Source of the DNA: Phycisphaerae bacterium
Lineage (GTDB): Bacteria > Planctomycetota > Phycisphaerae > UBA1845 > Fen-1342
Assembly (NCBI GenBank): GCA_017999985.1
Contig: JAGNKU010000008.1
Coordinates: 62,001 to 126,000 of the forward strand
Direction: 5' to 3'
Length of the DNA: 64,000 nt
Program-made: the position numbers and the translations under genes
Notes under the pieces: model-generated
What the model was told of the DNA's origin: nothing
Database searches by the model: none
The model's input: the letters and a program-made list of their open reading frames with translations, nothing else
In this document: one piece after another, positions 7,896-15,412 of the stretch
Position numbering within the stretch: position 1 is the stretch's first letter
Layout: every line of letters starts with the position of its first letter

Positions 7896-9800
7896 ATGGA
7901 TTCGACTACAGCGACGCGATCTTCGAACACCATGTCCATCCTGGCCAGCCTGCTCGCGATCTGCCTCACCGCTTGCGCTCCCGCGCGGGCCCAGGTGGCC
8001 TTGTTCACCGATGACTTCGACGCGGGCAATTCCGCCGGCAACTGGGTGCTCTTCACCCACGCCGGCGACTACACGGCCGACTTCGCCTTCGACTACAGCA
8101 CGCGCGGCATCCCCCCGGCACCGAACTCCGCCGGCGGCACGACGATCGGCCTGCACTTCACCGTCAACAACAACGACGCCACGCCGGCCGCGGATGCTGT
8201 CAGCGCCTACCCCATCGGCGTCGTGCTCGCCGGGAGCCGCGTGCTGAAGTTCGACATGTGGATGAACTACAACGGCGGCGCCGGCGGCGGCACCGGCTCC
8301 ACGGAGTTCGCCACGTTCGGGATCGACCACGCCGGCACGCAGGTCGTCTGGGCGAACAACGCCAACAGCGACGGCTTCTGGTTCGCATGCAGCGGCGAGG
8401 GCGGCGACGCGGACGATTACCGCGCCTACCGCAACGCGTCGCTGTTCGCGGTGACCCCCGGCGGCTACGCGGCCGGCAGCCGCAACCACACGGCCGCGTT
8501 CTACCAGACGCTGTTCCCCAGCCCGACGTACGAGACGGCCGGCGCACCCGGCAAGCACTGGGTGGAGGTCGAGATCAGCCAGCGCGCCGGGGCCATCGAG
8601 TGGCGCCTGAACGGCATGCTCGTCGCGTTCCGCTACGACACGACGCTCACGACCGGCAATCTCATGCTCGGCTACATGGACACGTATGCCTCCATCGCCA
8701 ATCCGGCGGCGGACAACTTCGTGATTTTCGACAATGTCCGCGTCGAGGGGCCCGACTGCAACGAGAACAATACGCCGGATGACATCGACCTGAGCAGCGG
8801 CACGAGCCTGGACTGCAATGCCGACGGCCGACCCGATGAATGCGAGACGATCCCATTCGGCGATTTCGACGTCGATGGCGACGTGGATTTCGACGACTTT
8901 GCGATCGATGCGGACTGTCTCGGCGGGCCGGGAGTCCCGCCGATCCCGAACGCACCGAACTGCATGTCGGCGTGCCTGGCCGCGTTTGACTTCGACAGCG
9001 ATCAGAGCATCGACCTGCGCGATTTCGCGGCGTTTCAGCCGGAAGCCACGCTCGGCGCCATCCCGCCGCGTGCGACCGGCGCACCGCTCGGCAGCCAGTT
9101 CATGGCCGAAGCCGCCACGCTCACGCAGACGGCCCGCGAGGTGCGCGTGCAGGATGAAATCACCGGCGGCAACATCCCCGGCTTCCTGCGCACGTTCGTC
9201 CCGGTAAACGTCAGCGCGGTCATTGGCGGCAACACCGTCAACGCGACGTTCTACGTCATGCCCGATTACCTGTGTATCGGCCGCGACGACGACTTCGCGC
9301 GCATCCCGATGACGCCGCTCATCGCGCAGCCGATCGCGGACGCGTTCGAGTGTCTCCTGCCGACGCGCAAGATGGTCAATGCCATCTACTCCGCGGCCAC
9401 CGTCAAGCTCGCCCCCGTGCCGATCAGTCCGGCGACGGTTGACATCATGCTCGCGACCACGTTCTACCGGCACCATCAGATCATCGAGGACCAGCGGGCC
9501 GGTCAGCCGCTGGGCCTGCTCGTCGGCGGCATCAAGAAGGACGTGGTGATCACACCGCTGCTCGCCAGCAATCCGGGCAAGGTCGCGATCTACGGCTGGC
9601 ACCAGCTCAACGGCGTGCCGATCCAGCCGTTGTATCTCGGGCACGTGGACTGGTACGTCGACTACAGCCACGGCATCCGGCTCGTGAGCCAGACGATGAT
9701 CGTCAACGGCGTCGAGACCACGGTCGCCGCCGTGCTGGCGGACCCCAACCTGTGCGTACTACTGAGTGACGAGGGCGTGGTCACGAATCCGAGCTACTAG
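7896..9800 (+). CDS. Secreted multi-domain protein with internal dockerin-like calcium repeats
   Basis: 634 residues from the ATG at 7896 (GGAGG about 12 bases upstream). A signal peptide (LLAICLTACAPARA) is followed by a concanavalin/LamG-like beta-sandwich region (to about residue 285). Then come EF-hand-type repeats (DCNENNTPDDIDLSSG, DCNADGRPDECE, DVDGDVDFDDFAIDADC, DFDSDQSIDLRDFAAF). A C-terminal domain of about 230 residues contains YVMPDYLCIGRDDDFARIP, LPTRKMVNAIY, GGIKKDVVITP, AIYGWHQLNG and DYSHGIRLV. I have seen this domain in other secreted bacterial proteins but know no function for it; conserved His/Asp residues suggest an enzyme. The gene follows the sigma operon after 105 bases and may share its control. 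Confidence 0.7.
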   Translation: MDSTTATRSSNTMSILASLLAICLTACAPARAQVALFTDDFDAGNSAGNWVLFTHAGDYTADFAFDYSTRGIPPAPNSAGGTTIGLHFTVNNNDATPAADAVSAYPIGVVLAGSRVLKFDMWMNYNGGAGGGTGSTEFATFGIDHAGTQVVWANNANSDGFWFACSGEGGDADDYRAYRNASLFAVTPGGYAAGSRNHTAAFYQTLFPSPTYETAGAPGKHWVEVEISQRAGAIEWRLNGMLVAFRYDTTLTTGNLMLGYMDTYASIANPAADNFVIFDNVRVEGPDCNENNTPDDIDLSSGTSLDCNADGRPDECETIPFGDFDVDGDVDFDDFAIDADCLGGPGVPPIPNAPNCMSACLAAFDFDSDQSIDLRDFAAFQPEATLGAIPPRATGAPLGSQFMAEAATLTQTAREVRVQDEITGGNIPGFLRTFVPVNVSAVIGGNTVNATFYVMPDYLCIGRDDDFARIPMTPLIAQPIADAFECLLPTRKMVNAIYSAATVKLAPVPISPATVDIMLATTFYRHHQIIEDQRAGQPLGLLVGGIKKDVVITPLLASNPGKVAIYGWHQLNGVPIQPLYLGHVDWYVDYSHGIRLVSQTMIVNGVETTVAAVLADPNLCVLLSDEGVVTNPSY

Positions 9801-9840
9801 GCCGGGATTGCGCGGTCTGGCGCAGCCAGGCCGTGGCGCA

Positions 9841-9872
9841 TTGACAAAGTGATGACGTGATAAGGTGATAAG
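9841..9872. repeat. Octamer array, four units of GTGATAAG type
   Basis: Units TTGACAAA, GTGATGAC, GTGATAAG, GTGATAAG in the convergent gap between the secreted protein gene and znuB. A small palindrome GGGCA-G-TGCCC follows at 9906-9916 and could act in termination for either strand. Reverse complement type of the 280-311 array. Confidence 0.75.
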
Positions 9873-9919
9873 GGAGGCAACGCCTTCTTCGTCGCTTCTG
9901 TTAGTGGGCAGTGCCCGCC

Positions 9920-10777
9920 CTATAGATTCGCGTGCGCCCTTCGCAGCCGCAGCACCTGCGCCCCCAGCACAAACAGGATGTAGACCACTCCGGCGAGCAG
10001 AATCGTCGTGGCGCCCGCCGGCAGATCCGGCGAGTAGCTCAGCGCCAGGCCGCTGGTCGTGAACAGGGCGCTGAGCACCGCCGACGCCACCATGAGCTGC
10101 CAGAGCGTCTTGCAGAAGTGCCCGGCGATCGCGACCGGCAGCGTGAGCAGCGCGATCACCATCACGATGCCGACCACGCTGACCAGCAGCACGACCGTGA
10201 GCGCGGTCAGGCACAACAGCAGGATGTAATAGAACTCCACGCGAATGCCGCGCAGCCGCGCGAATTCCTCGTCAAAGCACACGGCGAGGAACGGGTGATA
10301 GAAGACCAGGCCAATGCCGACGATCAGCACATCCAGCGCGGCCAGCAGCCACAGCTCGCCGCGACTGACCATCAGCACGTTGCCGAACAGGTAGTTCATC
10401 AGGTCGATCTGGTAGCCGGGCGTGCGCGCGATGAACAGCACGCCGATGGCCATGCCGATCGCCCACAGCGCCCCGATCACCGTGTCCTCGCGCTGCCGGC
10501 CGCGCAGGCTGACGACGCCGATGATGACCGCCGCCAGCAGCGCCGCCGCGACGGCCCCCATCAGCGGATGCAGCCACGTCCAGCCATACACCACGGAGCA
10601 GTACCGTGCCGCGCCGAGCCCGCCCAGCACGCAGTGCGCGATCCCGCCCGCCAGATACGTGATGCGGCGCACGACGACGTAGCTGCCGATCACGCCGCAG
10701 GCCACGCTGGCCAGCAGCCCGGTCAGCAAGGCGACCTGCAGAAACCCGTATTCATGCACGGCCCGGACGAATTCCAT
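9920..10777 (-). CDS. znuB: Metal ABC transporter permease (ZnuB family)
   Basis: A 285-residue inner-membrane permease of the ABC-3 family, with about eight hydrophobic segments. Typical family features include an early GVIGSYVVVRRITYLAGGIAHCVLGG, in which the helix with His faces the substrate path, a central MNYLFGNVL, and a C-terminal GLALSYSPDLPAGATTIL. It is the last gene of a minus-strand unit with ATPase (11-base gap) and His-rich binding protein, so it forms the membrane channel of a divalent-metal importer. Zinc is most likely because of the His-rich binding protein and a nearby Fur/Zur regulator; manganese cannot be excluded. Confidence 0.88.
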   Translation of the reverse strand: MEFVRAVHEYGFLQVALLTGLLASVACGVIGSYVVVRRITYLAGGIAHCVLGGLGAARYCSVVYGWTWLHPLMGAVAAALLAAVIIGVVSLRGRQREDTVIGALWAIGMAIGVLFIARTPGYQIDLMNYLFGNVLMVSRGELWLLAALDVLIVGIGLVFYHPFLAVCFDEEFARLRGIRVEFYYILLLCLTALTVVLLVSVVGIVMVIALLTLPVAIAGHFCKTLWQLMVASAVLSALFTTSGLALSYSPDLPAGATTILLAGVVYILFVLGAQVLRLRRAHANL

Positions 10778-10788
10778 CGACCGCCACC

Positions 10789-11553
10789 CTAATGCGAGTG
10801 CGGGTGCGAGTGTCTGTGCTGCACCATGCGCACGTCATGCCCATACAGCTCACGAATCGAATCGCCCGTGATCTCACTGGCGGAATGCACGAGCACCGTG
10901 CGGTTCACGCACACCACGCTCTTCACGTGCTGCGTCACGAAGCCGACGTCGTGCGAAACCAGCACGATGGTCAGGCGCCGATTCAGCTCGTGCAGCAGCT
11001 CGTGCATCTCGTCCTGCACCAGCGGGTCAAGGTTCGCGGTCGGCTCGTCCATGAGCAGCAGCTCCGGCTCGCTGACGAGCGCCCGCGCGATGAGCACGCG
11101 CTGCCGCTGTCCGCCCGACAGTGCCGCAAACGGTCGCATCGCCAGCGGCGCCAGCCCGACCTCCGCCAGCGCTTCACGTGCCTTGGCCTTGTCCAACCAA
11201 TCCAGCGGTCCCCAACGCCCCCCGCGCAGCCGCCCCATGAGCACCACGTCCTGCGCCCGCACCGGAAACTGCGGGTCGAGCTGCGCGTGCTGCGGCATGT
11301 AGCCGATGCGCTGCCGCGCCTCGACCGGCGTCTGCCCGAAGACGCGCACCGTGCCGCGCGTCGGCGTCAACAGCCCGAGGATCAACCGCAGCAGCGTCGT
11401 CTTGCCGCCACCATTGGGGCCGACCATGCATACGTAATCCCCCCGCGCGATCGTGAAATTGACATCCTCCAGCACCGGCGTCTGCGGGTACGCGAAGGAC
11501 AGGTCCCGCAGCTCAACGATCGTCTCCGGCAAATCGACGCCCGGCTCACTCAT
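10789..11553 (-). CDS. znuC: Metal ABC transporter ATP-binding protein (ZnuC family)
   Basis: 254 residues containing all ABC motifs: Walker A GPNGGGKTT, Q-loop YMPQHAQLD, signature LSGGQRQRVLIARAL, Walker B LLLMDEPTANLDP and a switch His in LVSHD. The C-terminus is short and His-rich (HRHSHPHSH), which fits a role with metal ions. ATG at 11553. It sits between the binding-protein gene (28 bases upstream) and the permease gene (11 bases downstream). It energises metal uptake at the inner membrane. Confidence 0.9.
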   Translation of the reverse strand: MSEPGVDLPETIVELRDLSFAYPQTPVLEDVNFTIARGDYVCMVGPNGGGKTTLLRLILGLLTPTRGTVRVFGQTPVEARQRIGYMPQHAQLDPQFPVRAQDVVLMGRLRGGRWGPLDWLDKAKAREALAEVGLAPLAMRPFAALSGGQRQRVLIARALVSEPELLLMDEPTANLDPLVQDEMHELLHELNRRLTIVLVSHDVGFVTQHVKSVVCVNRTVLVHSASEITGDSIRELYGHDVRMVQHRHSHPHSH

Positions 11554-11581
11554 GCTCGTTCACCGCGATTCGCACCGGGCC

Positions 11582-12520
11582 CTAGCCCGGACGCTTTTCC
11601 AGCCCGGTTTTGATCTGCGCGGCCATCGCCTCCAGGTTCTTCAGATAGTCGCGCGCCAGGTCGTCCATCGGCACGACCGCCCCGCCGATCGCGTTGGCCA
11701 CCGCCTCGGCCGATTTCCGGCCGAACTGGGGCTGCACGAAGATGACGCGCACCCCGGCCGACCTGGCCCGCGTGATCAGCTCCGCGAGCTGCCGCGCCGT
11801 CGGCTCCTTGCCCTCGATCTCGACCGGCACCTGCTTCAGCCCATAGGCGTCCGTGAAGTAGCCGAACGCCGGGTGATACACGAAGACCTCCCGCCCCTTC
11901 AGCGGCGCCAGGGCTTCCGTGATGCGGGCGTGCACGCGGTCCAGGTCGGCGTGGAACGCGGCAAGGTTGGCACGAAACTGCTCGGCGTGCGACGGGTCGA
12001 ACTCCGTCAGCGCAGCACAGATTGTCTGGGCCTGCGTTTTCACGAACAGCGGATTCAGCCAGATGTGCGGGTCGGGCCGACCGGTCGGAGCGTGATCGGC
12101 GTGCTTGTGATCCGCGTCGTGATGGTGGTCATGACCGTGCTCGTGCGCCGCCTCCGCCTCGGCCTCCGTCGCCGTCATGCTCCTCAGCGGCACGCCGGCT
12201 CGTGTGTCCACGACCTTCAGGTCGTTAAACATCTGCCGGATGCGTGGCAGCAATGCCTCCTCGAAGTCGATGCCGACCGTGAAATACACCCGGGCGCGCG
12301 ACAGGCCCTCGAGCTGTTTCGGCGTCGGCTCGAACGCGTGGGGCGATTGCCCCGGCCCGACCAGCACCTCGACGTTGACATGCTCGCCACCGACGCGCTC
12401 CACGAAGTACGCCTGCGGCAGAATGCTCACCGCGACGCTCAGACGTCCGGCGGACGGCTGTTGCGCACGCGCGAACGCTACGGTGCTGATCAGCACGACG
12501 GAAATTACCAGCCTCTGCAT
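11582..12520 (-). CDS. znuA: Zinc-type metal-binding protein of ABC importer (ZnuA family)
   Basis: 312 residues: signal peptide (VISVVLISTVAFARA) and a cluster A-I solute-binding fold. Metal-ligand regions are visible: SPHAFEPTP (first His), DPHIWLNP (second His), VYHPAFGYF (third His) and the late IFVQPQFGRKSAE. A His/Asp-rich loop at about residues 128-146 (HEHGHDHHHDADHKHADH) is typical of zinc-binding ZnuA rather than manganese proteins. The ATG at 12520 has GAGG six bases upstream; a TTG two codons earlier is less likely. It is the first importer gene after the small ribbon-helix-helix gene (36-base gap). Confidence 0.9.
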   Translation of the reverse strand: MQRLVISVVLISTVAFARAQQPSAGRLSVAVSILPQAYFVERVGGEHVNVEVLVGPGQSPHAFEPTPKQLEGLSRARVYFTVGIDFEEALLPRIRQMFNDLKVVDTRAGVPLRSMTATEAEAEAAHEHGHDHHHDADHKHADHAPTGRPDPHIWLNPLFVKTQAQTICAALTEFDPSHAEQFRANLAAFHADLDRVHARITEALAPLKGREVFVYHPAFGYFTDAYGLKQVPVEIEGKEPTARQLAELITRARSAGVRVIFVQPQFGRKSAEAVANAIGGAVVPMDDLARDYLKNLEAMAAQIKTGLEKRPG

Positions 12521-12556
12521 AAGCAACCTCTACCCGACGTGTTCAGGCCCCGACCA

Positions 12557-12847
12557 TTACGACTCCGCGTGTCCATGCGGCCCCTCATCCTGCGCGCAGA
12601 CCAGGTGCACCTCGTGGCAGTCGCCGCACTCACGCAGGGGGTGCGCCAGCGCGAACGTCTCCCAGTGTTTCTTCTGGTTGGGCGTGAGCACGCCGGTGCC
12701 ACCACACAGCGGACAGTGGTTGTCGAGCGCCTGGAGGATGGCCGCCCGGATGAACTCGGAGCGGTTCGGGATACTCCGCAGCGCCTCCAGCAGTGAACTG
12801 TCGGCCTTGAACGTGACGACACTCTCTTTCTGCCTCGCACTACCCAC
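12557..12847 (-). CDS. Ribbon-helix-helix regulator with Cys-rich metal-binding tail
   Basis: 96 residues. The N-terminal 45 look like a ribbon-helix-helix DNA-binding domain (ESVVTFKADSSLLEALRSI, then SEFIRAAILQALD). The C-terminal part carries a CPLCGGTG motif, then CGDCHEVHLVC and HGHAES, so four or five Cys and several His can bind metal. Position just upstream of znuA, and downstream of a Fur-type gene, suggests a metal-responsive repressor or sensor of the importer operon, analogous to NikR in logic though not in sequence. A pair of direct repeats in its promoter (12888-12905) is a candidate operator. Confidence 0.75.
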   Translation of the reverse strand: MGSARQKESVVTFKADSSLLEALRSIPNRSEFIRAAILQALDNHCPLCGGTGVLTPNQKKHWETFALAHPLRECGDCHEVHLVCAQDEGPHGHAES

Positions 12848-12885
12848 GCGCGCACCTCAAACCGGCGGCATTGCCACTAACCCTG

Positions 12886-12916
12886 ATTGTATTACCGTGT
12901 ATTACAGGTGTGTCAA
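12886..12916 (-). promoter_or_regulatory. Promoter with tandem TGTATTAC operator before the RHH-znu operon
   Basis: On the minus strand a consensus -35 TTGACA (12916-12911) overlaps the stop codon of the Fur gene. An AT-rich -10 region lies 16-19 bases on (TAATAC or TACAAT). Two identical copies of TGTATTAC (plus strand 12888-12895 and 12898-12905) lie exactly 10 bp apart inside the spacer. Two sites one helical turn apart inside a promoter suit cooperative binding of a ribbon-helix-helix dimer pair. Confidence 0.6.
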
Positions 12917-13329
12917 GCGTCGGCGGTCGGCTGGGACGACGAGCGCTTCGCGCCCCGCGCGCAGTCGGCACACTGCCCGCTGAGGACCAGATCGCGGCTA
13001 TCGAGCACAAAGCCTTTGGGGGCAAGGCCTGAGAGCAGCTCATCCCGGACCGGCAGTTCAAACAGCCGCCCGCAGTCACGGCAATGGAAGTGATGATGGT
13101 TCGGCTTGCCGGCGAGCTCGTAGCGCGGCGGCTCGCCAGGGAGACTTACACTCGTGATCCAACCTTCTTCCAGTAATAGCTTTATGGTTCTGTAGACGGT
13201 GGCAACCCCCAGCCCCGGCGTCTGCCCAACCGCACCGTCCAGAATCTCCTGGATGTCCAGCGGGCGATCCGCGTTGGCGATCGCATCCCGAATCGCTCTG
13301 CGCTGGTTCGTGTTACGCCTGATCGCCAA
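12913..13329 (-). CDS. Fur-family metal repressor, probably Zur
   Basis: A 138-residue Fur-family regulator. I place the start at the TTG at 13329 (GGCGGAG six bases upstream) because no ATG is in frame and the family begins with a short helix before the winged helix (NTNQRRAIRDAI, DGAVGQTPGLGVATVYRTI). The dimerisation half has HHHFHCRDCGRLFEL and a second CADC near the end, the two CxxC pairs that bind structural zinc. Neighbouring znu genes point to Zur, the zinc-sensing member. A Fur-box-like sequence overlaps its own promoter at 13359-13373, so it is probably autoregulated. Confidence 0.85.
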   Translation of the reverse strand: MAIRRNTNQRRAIRDAIANADRPLDIQEILDGAVGQTPGLGVATVYRTIKLLLEEGWITSVSLPGEPPRYELAGKPNHHHFHCRDCGRLFELPVRDELLSGLAPKGFVLDSRDLVLSGQCADCARGAKRSSSQPTADA

Positions 13330-13358
13330 GGGTCGCTCCGCCAGTATGAAAAATGGAC

Positions 13359-13373
13359 GATCATTATCATTAT
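13359..13373 (-). promoter_or_regulatory. Fur/Zur-box-like operator before the Fur-family gene
   Basis: Minus-strand sequence ATAATGATAATGATC lies about 30 bases before the TTG start. It matches the left 11 bases of the classical 19-bp Fur box (GATAATGATAATCATTATC) exactly, and the right half only partly. GATAAT within it could serve as the -10 box, so bound repressor would block transcription. Confidence 0.6.
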
Positions 13374-13409
13374 GCGACCCTCCCAGGTGGCGTCCAAGCG
13401 CGGTCGGCG

Positions 13410-14735
13410 CTATGGCCGCCCCCCGGACGCCGCCCCCGGCGGTGCGTCCACAAGGAAGACCGCCAAGCGGCGAATGCACGGTTCCGCCACGGCCCGGACC
13501 GCGTGCCAGCGCACTTTCGCGACTTCGATGGGCGCAAACCGGTCGATCTTCTTGTGTCCGATCGACGTGCCACAACACAGCGCCTGCCACTGCCCGTTCA
13601 CAAGTCCTTCGACAACGTACTCCCGCACACGCGCCCCTTCCGTGATCTGCTCCATCGTGATGACGTGATCGATCCGCGTCGGCTTGTCGAGGGACAACTC
13701 GACGGTCTCTCCTGTGCCGCTGGTCTCGGCGATGCACTTGTCGAAACGCCGCCGCAGCTCGGCGCCGAATTCGGCCGCCCGCGCGGCGGCATCCTCGGGA
13801 ATCAAGCCGTCCGTGTTCGGCGTCTGGTTCAAGAGCAGCACGGCACCATGCCCCACCGAACGGTAGTAGACGTCGAGCAACTCCTCGACACTGCGAAGCT
13901 TTCGCTCCGGCTTCGTGCCCCAGAACCAGTGATGCGGGCTGACGTTGACCGTGTCACACTCCAGCGGCATCCACACGTCGCCGTCGGGATCGCTGTGCTC
14001 CGCCGTGGCTTCGCCGGTGCGGGCGGCGGCGGCCGGCAGCGTGTTCCAGGCGGGATCCGGAGCATAGCCCTGTTCGTTGCCCACCCACCGAATCGTGGCG
14101 TGCGGCCCCTGGAAGACCATCGCATCCGGGGCGCGCGCTTTCAAAATGTCGCCCACGGGAACCACGATGCTGCCGTCGAACCACACCTCCACGATCTCGC
14201 CGTAACGCGAGAGCAGCTCGGTGAGCTGCTGGCGATACAGCCGGTTGTACGTTTCCTGGGCTTCCGGCGTCGCGCACTTGCCGCCAAGCTTGACGCCGTG
14301 CTTGACGTCGGCAGGGCTGAGGTAGACGCCGAGGCGCATGCCACGCGCGCGGCACGACGCGGCGAGGTCGCGCATGACGTCGCCGTTCCCGTTGCGCCAC
14401 GGCGTGTTGCGCACGCCGTAGTCAGTGCTGTCGGTCTGCCACCAGCAGAAGCCGCCGGTGTGCTTCGCGACGAAGACGATGTACTTGGCACCGAGGCTCT
14501 CGGCGACGCGGACCCACTGGTCGGTGTCGAGTTTCGCGGGGTTGATGTCGCTCAGGGGAGTCGAAAGGTCGTCGTACTCGCGGTTCTGCCAGGTCGCGGG
14601 GCCAAAGTGGATGAACATCCCGAACTCGAGGTCATGCCAGGCGGCCTGCGCGGGTGTCGGGCGCGCCAAGGGCGGGGGGTCGGTCGCCAGCGCGGCCGCA
14701 GGAACCAATCCGAACAACAGGGCTATTCGGCACAT
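13410..14735 (-). CDS. Secreted alpha-L-fucosidase (GH29)
   Basis: 441 residues with a signal peptide (MCRIALLFGLVPAAALA) and a GH29 catalytic domain. Visible landmarks are FGMFIHFGPATW, AKYIVFVAKHTGGFCWW (the family has KHHDGF here), and VEVWFDGSI with the nucleophile Asp, followed by PHHWFWG. The last 100 residues form a beta-rich segment (SLDKPTRIDHVI ... EVAKVRWHAVRA) like the galactose-binding-type domain found after many GH29 domains. Predicted to release alpha-linked fucose from glycans outside the cytoplasm. It is followed on the same strand by the Fur gene, which appears to have its own promoter. Confidence 0.88.
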   Translation of the reverse strand: MCRIALLFGLVPAAALATDPPPLARPTPAQAAWHDLEFGMFIHFGPATWQNREYDDLSTPLSDINPAKLDTDQWVRVAESLGAKYIVFVAKHTGGFCWWQTDSTDYGVRNTPWRNGNGDVMRDLAASCRARGMRLGVYLSPADVKHGVKLGGKCATPEAQETYNRLYRQQLTELLSRYGEIVEVWFDGSIVVPVGDILKARAPDAMVFQGPHATIRWVGNEQGYAPDPAWNTLPAAAARTGEATAEHSDPDGDVWMPLECDTVNVSPHHWFWGTKPERKLRSVEELLDVYYRSVGHGAVLLLNQTPNTDGLIPEDAAARAAEFGAELRRRFDKCIAETSGTGETVELSLDKPTRIDHVITMEQITEGARVREYVVEGLVNGQWQALCCGTSIGHKKIDRFAPIEVAKVRWHAVRAVAEPCIRRLAVFLVDAPPGAASGGRP

Positions 14736-14959
14736 CGCGACGCTCCTCTGGGATGAACCGGTCTGCGCGGCGAACCGCTCCCGCGGCCGGGACTATCCTG
14801 ACCCGGCTCACGGTGTCTTTCCGAACAGGCAGTTCGTCGCGCGGCCGTGGACGCCCACGACCGCGTGTGCGATGATACCATGTTTGTGCAGCGTGACGCG
14901 CTGGGTCCTGGCCGCCGGCCGGGGGTGGCGCCGGTCGCGAGTCTGTCCGAGACTGTTTG

Positions 14960-15388
14960 ATGGGTCGTGCGACCTACTATTCGCCGCTGTGGCTGGGGGC
15001 GTTGCTGGTGCTGGCGCTGAATGAGCCGCTGCGCGTGGGCCTCACGCTCCCCGATGCGACGGAGTGGCTGATCGTGGCGGCTTTGGCGATTGCGGCCGGC
15101 CTGCAGAGCCAAGTACTGCTGGTGGGGGCCCAGGGCGCGTTCGCGCAGGTCCTCCCAGTGCCGTGGGGCCGCTCGGTTCGCGGCCGCAGTGCCGCCCTGG
15201 CCGGCTGGCTCCTGATTGCCTGGGTCTGGCTCAGCGTGGTGACGGTCATGCTCGGCTTCGAGACCGTCACGCAAGCTGCGTTGGTGGTGGGCGTGCTCAG
15301 TCTCGCCGCGCTGGCCGGGGCCCTGATCGTGTACATCTGGAACATCCCGGCTGCGGTGCGTGACTTCGCGACCGACGAACGACGCTAG
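14960..15388 (+). CDS. Small integral membrane protein, four predicted helices
   Basis: 142 residues from the ATG at 14960 (a TTG one codon earlier is possible). Four hydrophobic segments are visible at about 8-25, 35-55, 80-98 and 103-125, with a charged C-terminal tail. No family is recognised. It lies 24 bases upstream of an FtsX-type permease and ATPase pair on the same strand, and probably belongs to that transport unit. Confidence 0.55.
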   Translation: MGRATYYSPLWLGALLVLALNEPLRVGLTLPDATEWLIVAALAIAAGLQSQVLLVGAQGAFAQVLPVPWGRSVRGRSAALAGWLLIAWVWLSVVTVMLGFETVTQAALVVGVLSLAALAGALIVYIWNIPAAVRDFATDERR

Positions 15389-15412
15389 GCGCTCGCCGCG
15401 CAAAGGACCGGC

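Noticed and set aside
6522-9671. A continuous 1049-residue minus-strand open frame
   Set aside because: It lies opposite well-supported plus-strand genes (coiled-coil protein and dockerin-type protein) with good start sites and domains. Its translation is rich in Arg/His/Gln with no domain, a typical high-GC antisense shadow.
14736-14959. A small gene between the fucosidase and the membrane protein
   Set aside because: The 224 bases have no frame with a start signal and protein-like composition; it is a divergent promoter region.
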